A model generated the notes under the pieces. It made no database searches, was not told where the DNA came from, and saw only the letters and a list, made by a program, of their open reading frames with translations. From NCBI GenBank assembly GCA_963931925.1, contig OZ007579.1, positions 53,394,757 to 53,458,756 of the forward strand: a stretch of DNA of 64,000 bases, read 5' to 3'. A program made the translations under genes and the position numbers. Positions 44,001 through 50,248 of the stretch are shown here, one piece after another. This DNA is from Onchidella celtica. Lineage: Eukaryota; Mollusca; Gastropoda; Systellommatophora; Onchidiidae. The number at the start of each line of letters is the position of its first letter. Positions within the stretch are counted from its first letter, which is position 1.

Positions 44001-44944
44001 TGATGCAAACAGCGCACGTTTGTTGCTGAATTGCAATGTAGCATTATTTGTCGTGTTGCAATACATAATACTTTTACTCTAAAGGTGCGATTTCCTGAAT
44101 AAATAAACTCCAACACACACAAACACAAAAAACAACAATAAAAAAAATACAAATGAAAGCAATGTAAACTTCAAAATGACAACGGGGGTTTATGGCCAGT
44201 GGAGAGATAAGGGAGATAACTGCAATATTTTAGACATGTTGGCCAGTCCAATGTTGGTAAATTACTTAATTACTTATTTCCCTTGGTCTACATGGTATTT
44301 TCGTTGTACCGCCATTCTCGTTATACCGCCAATTTTCTGTTTGCCCCTTACTTGGCGGTATAACGAGGTTTTACTGTAGATCTAGACTTGACCCTTTTTT
44401 CTTCTTTGAAATTACATGTAAATGTAATGGGGAGCAGAGACATTGTGCAAAATTTCTTTGTTACACTTGTGTACATACAGTCTGTTACTATGTCCTTCCT
44501 TTCATCTATCACTGTTACACTTGTGTACATACAGTCTGTTACTATGTCCTTCCTTTCATCTATCAGTATCACTGTTATCAGTGATCCATGCTGGAAATAT
44601 CCTCACTGAGAAATTATTTGCTCTTGTACCATAGTATATTTTTCGCAGAGAATAAAGTAATGAACAGTGGGTGTATAATGTAGGCTTACAATTTTAGATC
44701 TGTTTGTTTTGATATTGCATGCAATGTATGACTACTGAACTATTACAGTTCCACTGAAACCCCACAATTCTTTTTCTTTTTTAATTATGACATTTTTTTG
44801 TCTGAATATTTCAGTTTCTCATCTTTTCATGTGATGGCTGTGACCCTGAGCTGTGATCATCGAGTAGTGGATGGAGCAGTGGGAGCTCAGTGGTTACAAC
44901 AGTTCAAAATCTTGATGGAGAAACCGGAGGCAATGTTATTGTAA
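13880..44944 (+). CDS. DLAT: Dihydrolipoamide acetyltransferase (PDC E2), 3' part, 8 exons
   Basis: E2 core of the mitochondrial pyruvate dehydrogenase complex; it moves the acetyl group from the lipoyl arm to CoA. Eight exons with GT-AG borders join in phase to 822 nt (273 codons plus TAA). Order: end of the E3-binding domain (GSGPDG), a Pro/Ala linker, then the acyltransferase domain with [45 protein letters not shown] and the active-site motif DHRVVDGA. The C-terminus (EKPEAMLL) fits DLAT better than DBT or DLST, and the catalytic His argues against the related PDHX. Lipoyl domains and the mitochondrial presequence are missing, so the gene enters from the left. Introns hold LTR elements in both orientations, but no exon is broken. 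The start given is the first exon in the window, not a start codon. Confidence 0.93.
14039..15509 (+). other. Two short DLAT introns
   Basis: Introns of 810 bp (14039-14848) and 575 bp (14935-15509) flank the 86-nt exon. No mobile element or conserved element recognised in either. Confidence 0.7.
14849..14934 (+). CDS. DLAT: DLAT exon: catalytic domain, [10 protein letters not shown] block
   Basis: 86 nt, from acceptor tgttccag to donor CTCAG|GTATGT. It starts in phase 0 and leaves two bases of a split Ser codon. The conserved block [16 protein letters not shown] is the E2 motif where the SKQTIPHYYL-type segment lines the CoA channel. Confidence 0.93.
15510..15653 (+). CDS. DLAT: DLAT exon: [12 protein letters not shown] block
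   Basis: 144 nt. One base completes the split Ser codon, then 47 codons, then two bases of a Gln codon. Acceptor gtttcacag, donor GGCA|GTAAGC. It encodes [21 protein letters not shown], strongly conserved in E2 enzymes. The next intron holds the nested Gmr1-like retrotransposon. Confidence 0.93.
15807..16778 (+). repeat. Gmr1-like 5' LTR, first segment
   Basis: First 972 bp of the 1191-bp LTR. It contains two tandem units of about 95 bp starting at 15810 (cacga..ggt..tggccttg) and three units round acaagtggaaggtcgtgcca (about 16075-16375), plus a repeated atctacgatggcgggtgtgaac. Interrupted at ATCTC by the nested element. Confidence 0.93.
16042..16047 (+). promoter_or_regulatory. Candidate TATA box in the LTR
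   Basis: gggagTATAAGtagagg lies downstream of the first repeat block and just upstream of the repeated ggttccca units. The same site is at 23976-23981 in the 3' LTR. Role inferred from position and consensus only. Confidence 0.45.
16779..18025 (-). repeat. Nested element LTR, left copy (3' LTR)
   Basis: 1247 bp, the same length as 18556-19802. I count about 11-12 base differences and one A-run length change. A purine tract on the minus strand (GGGGTGGGGGATG) lies just inside at 18026-18038, marking this as the 3' LTR. Confidence 0.9.
18026..18555 (-). other. Internal region of nested element, no coding capacity
   Basis: 530 bp. No ORF with recognisable gag or pol similarity on either strand. 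It holds only the purine tract at one end and the primer site at the other. Confidence 0.8.
18536..18554 (-). promoter_or_regulatory. Primer binding site of nested element
   Basis: The + strand reads GACCCGGGTGTCCCCTCCA, one base from the LTR. Its CCA end and CCGGGTG.CCCCTCCA pattern most resemble tRNA-Cys, with a few differences from the animal sequence I know. Confidence 0.6.
18556..19802 (-). repeat. Nested element LTR, right copy (5' LTR)
   Basis: 1247 bp with TG...CA ends, adjacent to the primer site, so the 5' LTR on the minus strand. Confidence 0.9.
19808..20026 (+). repeat. Gmr1-like 5' LTR, second segment
   Basis: The last 219 bp of the interrupted LTR. With 15807-16778 it totals 1191 bp, exactly the length of the right LTR. 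It ends with a duplicated cacacgtg.tcgtgac motif. Confidence 0.93.
20029..20046 (+). promoter_or_regulatory. Primer binding site, tRNA-Pro type
   Basis: TGGGGGCTCGTCCGGGAT, the well-known complement of the tRNA-Pro 3' end, two bases after the LTR. The pieces gtgaatCGTCCGGGAT recur at about 20075-20089 and 20115-20131 in a tandem duplication of the leader. Confidence 0.9.
20201..23524 (+). CDS. Gag-protease-integrase polyprotein of Gmr1-like element, 1107 aa
   Basis: Start at the ATG in cggccATGG, 155 bp after the primer site. In order: N-terminal helical region; Lys/Glu/Arg-rich coiled coil with KERQEK repeats (about 95-135); capsid-like part including a SCAN-like segment (about 225-315: [41 protein letters not shown]); a zinc knuckle [14 protein letters not shown] (about 378) with Asp where His is expected; protease [10 protein letters not shown] (about 455); integrase zinc site H..H..CNTCHTC (about 708-743); DDE residues in VDCVGPLP (771), QSDQGSNF (831) and GALERFH (867); C-terminal domain. 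No reverse transcriptase lies between protease and integrase. The frame is open throughout but ends before the expected RT region. Only recognisable enzyme domains are named. Confidence 0.88.
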   Translation: MEINTFVTSPRPEDLLTFRKAELLTISKRLGLDYVKASLRKAEISRYIAEYYVDDDVFEENDLAQFETMASVTEVNIELQKEKMRIELEQKKLEHEAREKDKERQEKEKDKERQEKDKERQEKERERQHELEKARLGVTSRSDEPSFLASRGVRLVPPFSEREVDKYFQHFEKVALSLNWPKQHWPLMLQSVIRGKAQQTFSALSMEDAGNYNRVKDAILKAYELVPEAYRQKFRYYKKSDSQTYIEFAHEKEVFFERWCSSMEVCKDYEKLKQLILLEDFKTGIRDEIKTYLNEKETKTLQDAAKLADEYTLTHKSRFGLSRPGRVQDRRSVNDIAGDPRGVKIEFPRRSSSFDGRRPGPSGKDYHFQRRDWRNERSRCNNCGRLGDRSWNCRALEKKKTGPIAFVGRPKVINAPQPRNPVKLETIREEFLPFVSEGLVSLGENSTPIPLKILRDTGCSQSLLLDNVLDFNDDSNTGEVSLIQGIEGVFSSVPLHKIYLKSDFITGRVVVGLKSGLPIEGVSLLLGNDLAGARKIPTVQLTSKPSTDDESEDTNIYPSCAVTRVMAKKEEQSDGSEEICKEDRSTESSVDNSCDLSNTFLGSILHEEDVSHSDVMPEDKNLSYDRDQLIKEQGLDPSLQPLQDQVLSDEELNKVPKGYFIKDGVLMRKWRPIDVRATEEWAVVYQVVVPKPYRHEILAMAHNLPLGGHLGIRKTNDRITRHFFWPGINKDVAYFCNTCHTCQIVGKPNAGKRMAPLQPIPICGEPFSKVIVDCVGPLPKTSSGNQYLLTIMCTSTRFPEAIPLRNIKTQSIVKALVKFFTLFGLPKEIQSDQGSNFMSRLFKQVIGELGTRQIKSSAYHPESQGALERFHATLKNMMRTYCYDSEKNWDEGIHLLLFAARESVQESLGFSPFELVFGHNVRGPLALLKEKWIGDDPQMNVLDYVQKFRDRLHKVCELAKENLGCAQEKMKFWYDRKARTRSFKPGDKVLVLFPLESNPLQARFYGPCEIETKINDLNYIIKTPDRRKSTQLCHINMLKMYHEKPIEIVAVVNEVDNDIESQEETQDVHLRHDVISPNLSNSEILQNVDWKLHYVKLRPRERLKDLV
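23525..23629 (+). pseudogene. Junction of RT/RNase H deletion: RT leader plus last RNase H residues
   Basis: After the stop, another frame reads RYPDLFSDV, a typical lead-in to a gypsy reverse transcriptase. It runs directly into [23 protein letters not shown], matching the last motif of gypsy RNase H, then a stop. The whole RT and most of RNase H (expected well over 1 kb) are missing. This fixes the original order as integrase before RT. Confidence 0.8.
23729..23740 (+). promoter_or_regulatory. Polypurine tract of Gmr1-like element
   Basis: GTGGGAAGGAGG directly against the 3' LTR, the usual position of the plus-strand primer. Confidence 0.75.
23741..24931 (+). repeat. Gmr1-like 3' LTR, uninterrupted
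   Basis: 1191 bp. About 7 differences from the left LTR by eye. It provides the empty-site reference for the nested insertion (gaagtatctctgtttttgtg). Confidence 0.95.
24936..25233. other. Rest of DLAT intron
   Basis: A run of 19 C at 24959-24977, otherwise nothing recognised before the splice acceptor. Confidence 0.6.
25234..25315 (+). CDS. DLAT: DLAT exon: [18 protein letters not shown] block
   Basis: 82 nt. Its first base completes the Gln codon begun 9.6 kb upstream, then 27 codons to donor AAG|GTGAGG. The [18 protein letters not shown] block is typical of E2 acyltransferases. The exact phase match across a transposon-filled intron supports it as functional. Confidence 0.93.
25316..26651. 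other. DLAT intron with a possible Helitron end and a spaced duplication
   Basis: A GA repeat lies at about 25687-25702 and a C17 run at 25771-25787. A segment of about 60 bp (aaacaaaggcaggagggagg) occurs at about 26097-26157 and again at about 26284-26343. No coding sequence. Confidence 0.6.
25905..25933 (-). mobile_element. Candidate Helitron 3' terminus
   Basis: On the minus strand a perfect 7-bp stem hairpin (CCCGTTC TTT GAACGGG) is followed 8 bases later by CTAG and then T, which is the form of a Helitron 3' end inserted in an AT site. No 5' TC end or Rep/helicase coding was found, so the element's extent is unknown. Confidence 0.4.
26652..26732 (+). CDS. DLAT: DLAT exon: [15 protein letters not shown] block
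   Basis: 81 nt, 27 codons, phase 0. Acceptor gtgtttcag, donor TTTCAG|GTGGGT. It encodes the helix ending in [13 protein letters not shown], which precedes the GGTFT strand in E2 proteins. Confidence 0.92.
26895..27113. repeat. Dispersed repeat family, copy 2, left part
   Basis: Matches about 1855-2095 of copy 1 (atgaaaacattt.gctatgc, aaacttttgtctgtaagt). It ends at TGAA where the CsRn1-like element enters and resumes at 31385. Confidence 0.75.
27114..27257 (-). repeat. CsRn1-like 3' LTR (left copy)
   Basis: 144 bp. The same as the right copy except for an 11-bp tandem duplication (ctctgcgcacc) there and one base near the end. The purine tract CTAGGGGGAGATG on the minus strand lies just inside at 27258-27270. 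Confidence 0.9.
27289..30374 (-). pseudogene. CsRn1-like pol (protease, RT, RNase H, integrase), frameshifted
   Basis: Segments in order on the minus strand. 30374-29616: protease [12 protein letters not shown] and the start of reverse transcriptase ([12 protein letters not shown]). 29619-28243: the RT core with YLDDILVA, RNase [15 protein letters not shown] and the integrase zinc site H..H..CHNC. 28127-27909: integrase core [10 protein letters not shown]. 27948-27289: ERFHRTLK with the catalytic Glu, then a basic C-terminus. Breaks lie at about 29640 in an A run, about 28240, and about 27955 in a C run. All catalytic boxes survive in one frame or another. Usual gypsy order, in contrast to the element at 15.8-24.9 kb. 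As written it is non-functional. Confidence 0.88.
30458..31150 (-). CDS. CsRn1-like gag, 230 aa
   Basis: First ORF after the primer site. It starts [11 protein letters not shown] and has the conserved [14 protein letters not shown] capsid block near residue 20, typical of this clade's gag. The C-terminal zinc motif is CWFH..C...C (about residues 190-210), the CHCC pattern rather than the retroviral CCHC. It ends in a Lys/Arg-rich tail. pol lies downstream in another frame, consistent with frameshifting or separate initiation. Confidence 0.85.
   Translation of the reverse strand: MSIETVVLKLPTFWTTCPSAWFAQTEAQFVLRGITTDETKYYYVVAALDANTASRSLSIISSPPPTCKYDTLKSFLTDAYGLSEAEKADTLLNIKVLGDSKPSEIMDRMLALLGDHKPCFLFRHLFLRLLPESIRAPLANSPNITDYRALAKEADNLFNSLTTNATICTAVQPPKPTPTVAHDAGLSEIDTICWFHRKFGSNARRCSSPCKYFSNLKTKKNQGNGRAGQR
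31208..31225 (-). promoter_or_regulatory. Primer binding site, tRNA-Trp type
   Basis: The + strand reads ATCACGTCGGGGTCACCA, identical to the 3' end of animal tRNA-Trp plus CCA as I know it, one base from the 5' LTR. tRNA-Trp priming is a known trait of CsRn1-clade elements. Confidence 0.9.
31227..31380 (-). repeat. CsRn1-like 5' LTR (right copy)
   Basis: 154 bp, longer than the left copy by a tandem duplication of ctctgcgcacc near its end (31357-31378). Confidence 0.9.
31385..32170. repeat. Dispersed repeat family, copy 2, right part, with low-complexity insert
   Basis: Continues copy 2 after the CsRn1-like element: gcatgataactag aligns with gtatgagaactag of copy 1, and 31846-32110 aligns with 2216-2480. 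The middle (about 31580-31800) is low complexity, including the 9-bp array. Confidence 0.7.
31654..31727. repeat. Minisatellite, 8 copies of a 9-bp unit
   Basis: Tandem cagattata units, preceded by two related caagtata units. Any ORF over it is an artefact. Confidence 0.9.
32293..32367 (+). CDS. DLAT: DLAT exon: [13 protein letters not shown] block
   Basis: 75 nt, 25 codons, phase 0. Acceptor tcctcag, donor [32 protein letters not shown] and INPPQ are hallmark E2 motifs near the active site. The upstream intron carries the CsRn1-like element. Confidence 0.93.
32368..33752 (+). other. DLAT intron, no feature seen
   Basis: 1385 bp, AT-rich. No mobile element or conserved block recognised. Confidence 0.65.
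33753..33817 (+). CDS. DLAT: DLAT exon: [13 protein letters not shown] block
   Basis: 65 nt, 21 codons plus two bases of a split Ser codon. Acceptor catctccag, donor [19 protein letters not shown] followed by a variable acidic stretch is the expected E2 segment. Confidence 0.9.
33818..40280 (+). other. Long DLAT intron, first part
   Basis: Mostly unique-looking AT-rich DNA. 35800-36500 has overlapping open frames on several strands without recognisable protein similarity. agatctag motifs cluster at about 39240-39400. A repeat tail lies at 35630-35698. No exon found. Confidence 0.6.
35630..35698 (+). repeat. SINE-like 3' tail with ATT microsatellite
   Basis: aaagcgcatagagcatttt...gcgctatataaatgc followed by (ATT)n. 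The same design recurs at 60572-60648 (gttaagcgcc...ggcgctatataaatgc then ATT repeats). Two copies of a shared tail suggest a dispersed element. No tRNA-like head identified. Confidence 0.5.
40281..41522 (-). repeat. LTR, copy A, minus orientation
   Basis: About 1242 bp, the reverse complement relative of 55763-56978, with TGTCA...TGACA ends. It shares the block round ctggtggccttgaacgg and a TATA-like site (TTTTATA on + at 41144-41150). No internal region and no matching target duplication (ccaga left, gcctg right). Confidence 0.8.
41523..42815 (+). other. DLAT intron, middle part
   Basis: No gene. A GT/GC microsatellite lies at about 42278-42350 (gtgtgtg, cgcgcg). Otherwise nothing recognised. 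Confidence 0.6.
42816..43001. repeat. Minisatellite, four 46-bp units
   Basis: Units start at 42816, 42862, 42908 and 42954 (catttgtggacaggct, ttaatattgtaactggcagg) and are nearly identical. One G/A change in unit three and one extra G in unit four. Confidence 0.95.
43561..44376. mobile_element. Tigger/pogo-type MITE
   Basis: 816 bp between TA dinucleotides (43559-43560 and 44377-44378). Inverted ends CAGTAAAACCTCG.TATACCGCC, with further taccgcca repeats inside. CAGT..AACC ends at TA are typical of Tigger/pogo. No transposase. It may be mobilised by a full-length relative elsewhere. Confidence 0.88.
44461..44568. repeat. Tandem duplication, 54-bp unit
   Basis: ttacacttgtgtacatacag...ctttcatctatca occurs twice in tandem, about 250 bp before the last DLAT exon. 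Confidence 0.9.
44815..44944 (+). CDS. DLAT: DLAT last exon with DHRVVDG active site and stop
   Basis: 130 nt. One base completes the split Ser codon, then 42 codons and TAA. Acceptor gaatatttcag. It carries [18 protein letters not shown]: the His is the general base of acyl transfer and the Asp-Gly follow as in active E2. The protein ends EKPEAMLL. The preceding intron is about 11 kb. Confidence 0.94.
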
Positions 44945-45868
44945 ATTAGTTCCAGTTAGCAAGTGGCGTAACTCTATGTACAAGTATTTAGTTGAATTTA
45001 TTTGTGAACTTTATGCACAAACTTTGACTTTGTGTTTGAATTTCACTCAGTGATGTTTGCAGATGAAACATGTTTTATGATGTCAGTAGTGAGACCAGTA
45101 TTACCCTGGTTTGGTTGTCTGCAGAAATGGAAATCTTCAATTTTTAGGTTTTGCCAGAATCGCATGTTTAAGCGATATTAACTGCTACTTCAGTACTTGT
45201 ACTTTAATGATGTAAAAATTAAGGGCATTCATTATTCAATGTTGCGTGTGAAGGTACTCAGAACACACCAGCCCATCAAGATTTGTACTTTTATAGCAGC
45301 TCAGCACCAGGTGATTTGAGAGGGGAAAGGTCTGACATGATTCTCTTGCCTGATGTGAAATTGGTCAAAAACGATTTTTTGTTTTCTTTTCCAGGGACAG
45401 TGAATATTATTCCTACATGTATTTCACAGCAATAATTAAATTTGATACGCGTAAAAAGAGAAAAAGCATAACTTCTAATAAATGTATACATGTATTATGC
45501 ATTCTATGTTTCGTAACAGTTCATAATTTAAACATGAAATTTTTAGTTAAAAAGTGCAGACCTAGGCCCGTGCAGTTTGCTCTGACACACTTAGAGGGGA
45601 GTTTGGAATAAATAGATCTACTTATGTAATACTTTTCAAATTCAACTTGCATGTTGTTATTATTTTGTATGGAATAATGTCATGGTCTCTTCTTTGATTG
45701 ATTTTTTTATTATTTTTTATTATGTGGAATAAGAAATCTTGGTCAGAGAACCAGAAAGAGCATTTAATGACTAGTCTATAGATACCATTTTGGATTACTG
45801 ACAGTTGACCAAATCAGTGTTCTGTGAGAAAGCACTGTTAGTTAGGACATTCAGTTTATACTGTATAA
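44945..45868 (+). other. DLAT 3' UTR and downstream flank
   Basis: Contains the candidate poly(A) signals. No further coding sequence recognised. The hAT-type element begins at 45869. Confidence 0.6.
45607..45612 (+). promoter_or_regulatory. Candidate poly(A) signal for DLAT
   Basis: First AATAAA after the DLAT stop, about 660 bases downstream. A weaker ATTAAA lies at 45435-45440 and another AATAAA at 47202-47207, beyond the hAT-type insertion. Choice of site is inference. Confidence 0.35.
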
Positions 45869-46795
45869 CAAGGGTTTGGCAACCTCTTTGCCTGTGTGGG
45901 CAAGTTGGCATATTAATGAGTGAGCAACGGGCCAGGCAAGTGTCATCAATCCACATAAATCTCGACATTGCTTTCGTCGACACATTCTGCATAACTTGAC
46001 ACAATTTTAAAGTCCCGACCTGTTCCTTCCTTATGCTACTAAATATGCCTTTATAATTCTACGTGTTATTCAATTCTTTCCTCTTACATTGATATAATTA
46101 TTTCTCACCGACCAGAGCACAAGTACACTAGATCCACTATGCTGCCATGAAAATACCCACTTTATTTCTTGCACATTGAAGCTCTTCATTTCTTCTCGCA
46201 ACGCTGGCGCGGAGGACTGGGAGAGGGGCTGGGTGGACAAAGAGGATGACCTGTGACTTGGATAACGCGAGCATGGAGCGAAAAACAAACACAGTTTATT
46301 ACTTAACTGCTCCACGCAAAACAATAGAATTAGCGACGCGTGTGAAGACATGTCACTCATGAGGAGAAAAAGGTGCATGACTACGTTATTCATTTGACAC
46401 TTTTCCCATAATGATAATCTCTCATCTCCGGTACTTTTTTTCCCCCTTCATCCATCACCATACTGTTATTTTGACTTTACTTGACTCAAGTCGGATGGTC
46501 TCACTGATGTCAAGATACATGAAGTAGGATTGCACTGCACATGTACTGTTTTATTTTGCTTCTGGAAATCAATGAATCACCAGTGCTAGAAAATCATTTG
46601 TATTTTACCAGCATTTGGTTTAGAACAGAATGGAATCTGGGTCCAGTCTAACAGGTTGACATGTATGATCCATTGTTGTGGTTGCATGAAATACTCAATT
46701 TGAGGAAAAATAAGCAAATCTCGATATCCCAGTTTTTGCTTGCAGGCCCTTCAGAGGCCAAGTCTGGCCCCCAGGCCGTAGGTTGCCTACCTCTG
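45869..46795. mobile_element. hAT-type non-autonomous element
   Basis: 927 bp with an 8-bp target duplication CTGTATAA (45861-45868 and 46796-46803). Imperfect inverted ends: CAAGGGTTTGGCAACC at the left and the complement of CAGAGGTAGGCAACC at the right. Eight-base duplication and CAG-type ends fit hAT. No transposase-like ORF. Confidence 0.85.
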
Positions 46796-46803
46796 CTGTA
46801 TAA

Positions 46804-47624
46804 ATCTATGGATGCCAACAGTTACTCTCAGACATTTGTTCATGTGCTCTGCTATTAAAAGACAGCAGGAGAAAAACTGTTGTGGTTTTTGTGTGTTATT
46901 TTTGTTCTAATTCAAAAGAGAAACAATTGTGTAGAACTCTGGTCGTCATGGAAACTGATCATTATCCCTAACAAGCATTACTCCTGCAATGAACAGGACC
47001 CAAAAAACCCCCCAAAAAACTTAGGGATCTAAGGGTACAGTGTAACAGGAACTTGGTACTTGTGTCTATTTTACCTTTGATCTGCCAACTTTTGGGAAAC
47101 AATGCTACCTATTTTCACCCACTTTTTTTTTGTTAAGTCACTGGAAAATATGTACATGTGGTATGTATGTATTTTATATAATCTTTGGTATTTGTGACTG
47201 AAATAAAATCATACTTGGACACATGAAAGGTAATTGATTGAAATTTCAGAAATCAAGTGAAGGTCACAGGAGAAGAACAATTCAGAGTCATTACAGTTTC
47301 TTAGTTTTGAGAAAATCAATTTTAAAGATTCCAAATGCTGTCACTTCACAAAGAGATTAAAGTTCTATGTGAGCAGTGATTCTAGAACATGTTCGTTAGC
47401 TATGAAACTGAAACAGTGTAAAGGGGACTGGCGAAGTTATTTATTTTGTCATATTTGTTTGATGCCACGTCAATCAGAGTTTGATTGTTTTTTCCACTGC
47501 ACTCCTCTGTTCAGTATTCTTCGTAGGAAAAAGAAAGAAAATGGACACAAGAAAGCCTTTATATTACACACAGACAGCTTTAAAATAAAAATAAAAGGCA
47601 GTTATCCAAGACATACATTAATTA
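46804..47624. other. Intergenic, no feature
   Basis: AT-rich. AATAAA at 47202-47207. No gene seen. Confidence 0.6.
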
Positions 47625-48114
47625 TGAGGGGGAGTCAACAAGTAATGCAATTTGTTTCCTATTGAACACAGTTTATCATCAAATGAGCTGATATTTGGCA
47701 TAATGCTAAGCCATACTTGTGCATGTACTCTCAAATTTAAATTGTTAAAATTTTAATTCATTTCATTTCTAAGAGGCCGCCAGTACTATCCCGTTTCGCT
47801 AGCTGCACGGTGTGCAAAAGCAGGTTTTTGGGAAATTTTGCTTACTTGGCAAAGAGTTTACCATGCAGTTCTATTTTGGCTCGTGTTCCATCTTTGCATG
47901 GCTGTTATCGGGCAGACGCGTGAGTCTACTCAATGAAATCAAAGGCCTACGTAATGACTTTGACAGTGATCATGTTTCATTGAGACTCCCCAGAATTTTT
48001 TGCACATAATTTCACTAAAATCAATAAAACAGGACAAACGTGTCTGTGAGAACAGTAATGTTATTAACCAAACACTACAACAAGGTGTATGTTTTTGGCA
48101 TGTAAAGCACAAAA

Positions 48115-48267
48115 CAGGGATGCCAAATGATTTTTGCAAAAAAACCTGAAAAATGAAAATGAATGTGTCTGCATCAAAACAAACATTTTTTAAAACAGAT
48201 TTTAAATAATCACTAACATACAAAATACAATTAAATACACAGAAAAACCTGACTTTTGGCATCCCTG
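48115..48267. mobile_element. Small nested MITE
   Basis: 153 bp with inverted ends CAGGGATGCCAAA and a 6-bp direct repeat ACAAAA at 48109-48114 and 48268-48273. Superfamily unclear. Confidence 0.65.
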
Positions 48268-50248
48268 ACAAAATCAAAGTTTAATAATGAGGCAAAGAAA
48301 TTGAACAAGAACTTCTAGTTTTAGTAATTGGGGGGGGGGGGGGGGGGGATGTGTCAAAACGTGTGCGATTTGGATACATTACTTCATGAATTCAATTTAA
48401 CCACCACAAGAACTTATGCATGTCGTCAGAAGTTACTTACAAGGTTGACGTTGTTACATGCAATAATGGGACACAATGACAACTGAAGTAAATGATTTAC
48501 AAAATCATAAAGTAATATTTATATAATACACAAAGCTGTATTAGGCCTACCCCTGTATAGTTAATTATGAGAAAAATTCACATGATGTTACTTTCATATT
48601 TGGTAATCACATACCGTAGCACACAAGATGCCTAAACAACTGCCAGTTGATACAGCAGAGTCCCTCATCACTGCAGTGCAGAAGAGGGAGGTCATCTAAA
48701 ATGTAAAGAATGATGGCTACAAGAACAGAAACCTGCATGGAAAGAAGTGTCTGGCGAAGTTGGCCGAGAGCAGAAAGCAATCGGGATCCGGTGCAGCATG
48801 CGTTTTTAGAACTGATTGAATAAAAAACACAGGCAAAGGAGGAAGAAGACCCAGATCTTATCCTGTTCAAGGGCATCTTGCCCACGGTGAAACAGACGAC
48901 TCGGAGAAATAAAGTGATATTTTTTCAGCAAGTCATGGGCTTGTGTAGTGACATACTGGACAGCCAGGAAAATAGCCTAATAAAGTAATATAAATTATAC
49001 ATGTAATCTGAATCTCTGTATATATATATACAGTGTATATATTATGCAGTTCAGTGAAAAAATTCAAATTTCACCAAAGACCATGAAACTAGGCTCAAAA
49101 CAAGTCTTGATCCACTGATTACAAATCTTTTTGAATTTTTTAAATACATGTATCTCCATTTGTTGCAAAGTTATATTTTTTCTGTATTTATTTCTGGCCT
49201 AATATTAGCACTAACGGCTGTGACAGGATGGGGCGAAAGACGCTGGCCGTCGGCAGGGGACGTTACCCACAATTTCTATGTTATCAGATACAAACTAATG
49301 CTGTTGAATTTAAAGAAGCATTTTTGCGAGAAGCCCAGTACCTTGTTGCTTGATTAAATTAACTGAATTTTTACCATTTTCGGGAGAAAAGGTCATTAAA
49401 AACATCTGAGTGAAGTTTCAAAAACATGACAAGTAGATTTTATGCACTCACAGATTCAAAATTTACCTCATTTTTGAAACAAAATATCGCTGGAACTATC
49501 AAATCGACACAAACTTGGATAATGCCATTTTGAAGAGCGTTCATTCCCCTTTACAAATATGCATCGGAAGTGCCGACAAGTCAAATGTTAATGAAACAAA
49601 ACGGACGGTTTTCAAGACCATGTGAATGCGTGAAAGTCACAGTTGGCAATGGGCCAAAAAGGCTGCCGCACACGAGCATATCGGAGTGTCACTGAACTGC
49701 CTACATATATATTTTGTTTTTTGTGTTCATAAACATTACTGATTCAATGGAATCATCGGGTTACGTTGTTGACTCTCATAGTCTCAGTCTTATTGTTTTT
49801 TGTGCATTTTTAAAGAGGTGACAAACTGACATGTACGTATTGTTGTTGTTGTGCGTGGCATATTGTGTTTTTGTACTGGTTGTTCTTATCTACAATAATT
49901 GGGCAACCAGACCAAGTGACACTGACAGGTCAATTTAATGTCACCAAAACTAAACAAAGCATTAACTTGTATACCGGTACCTGTACATGGGTAACCTATA
50001 GTAGTATAACTATAAGTATAAGAACATTGGACAGGTCAATTTAATGCAGTCACAAAACCATAACCTAAAAAAACAACAAACAAAAATATAAAATATGACA
50101 AACAAAGATGACCGCAGCCGAGCAGGCAAAACACACACTGTGCGCGCGATGCTAGTTTTGCACGCCAAGAGAAAGCTTGCTTACATTGAACAAGCAGTTA
50201 ATTTTAACATGGTGCGCGCGGCCACTGAGTGAGTGGGGCTATTTCAAA

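Noticed and set aside
13880-44944. Alternative assignment to PDHX, DBT or DLST
   Set aside because: PDHX lacks the DHRxxDG catalytic motif that is present here; the C-terminus and ACILAVGG and NPPQ blocks fit DLAT better than DBT or DLST.
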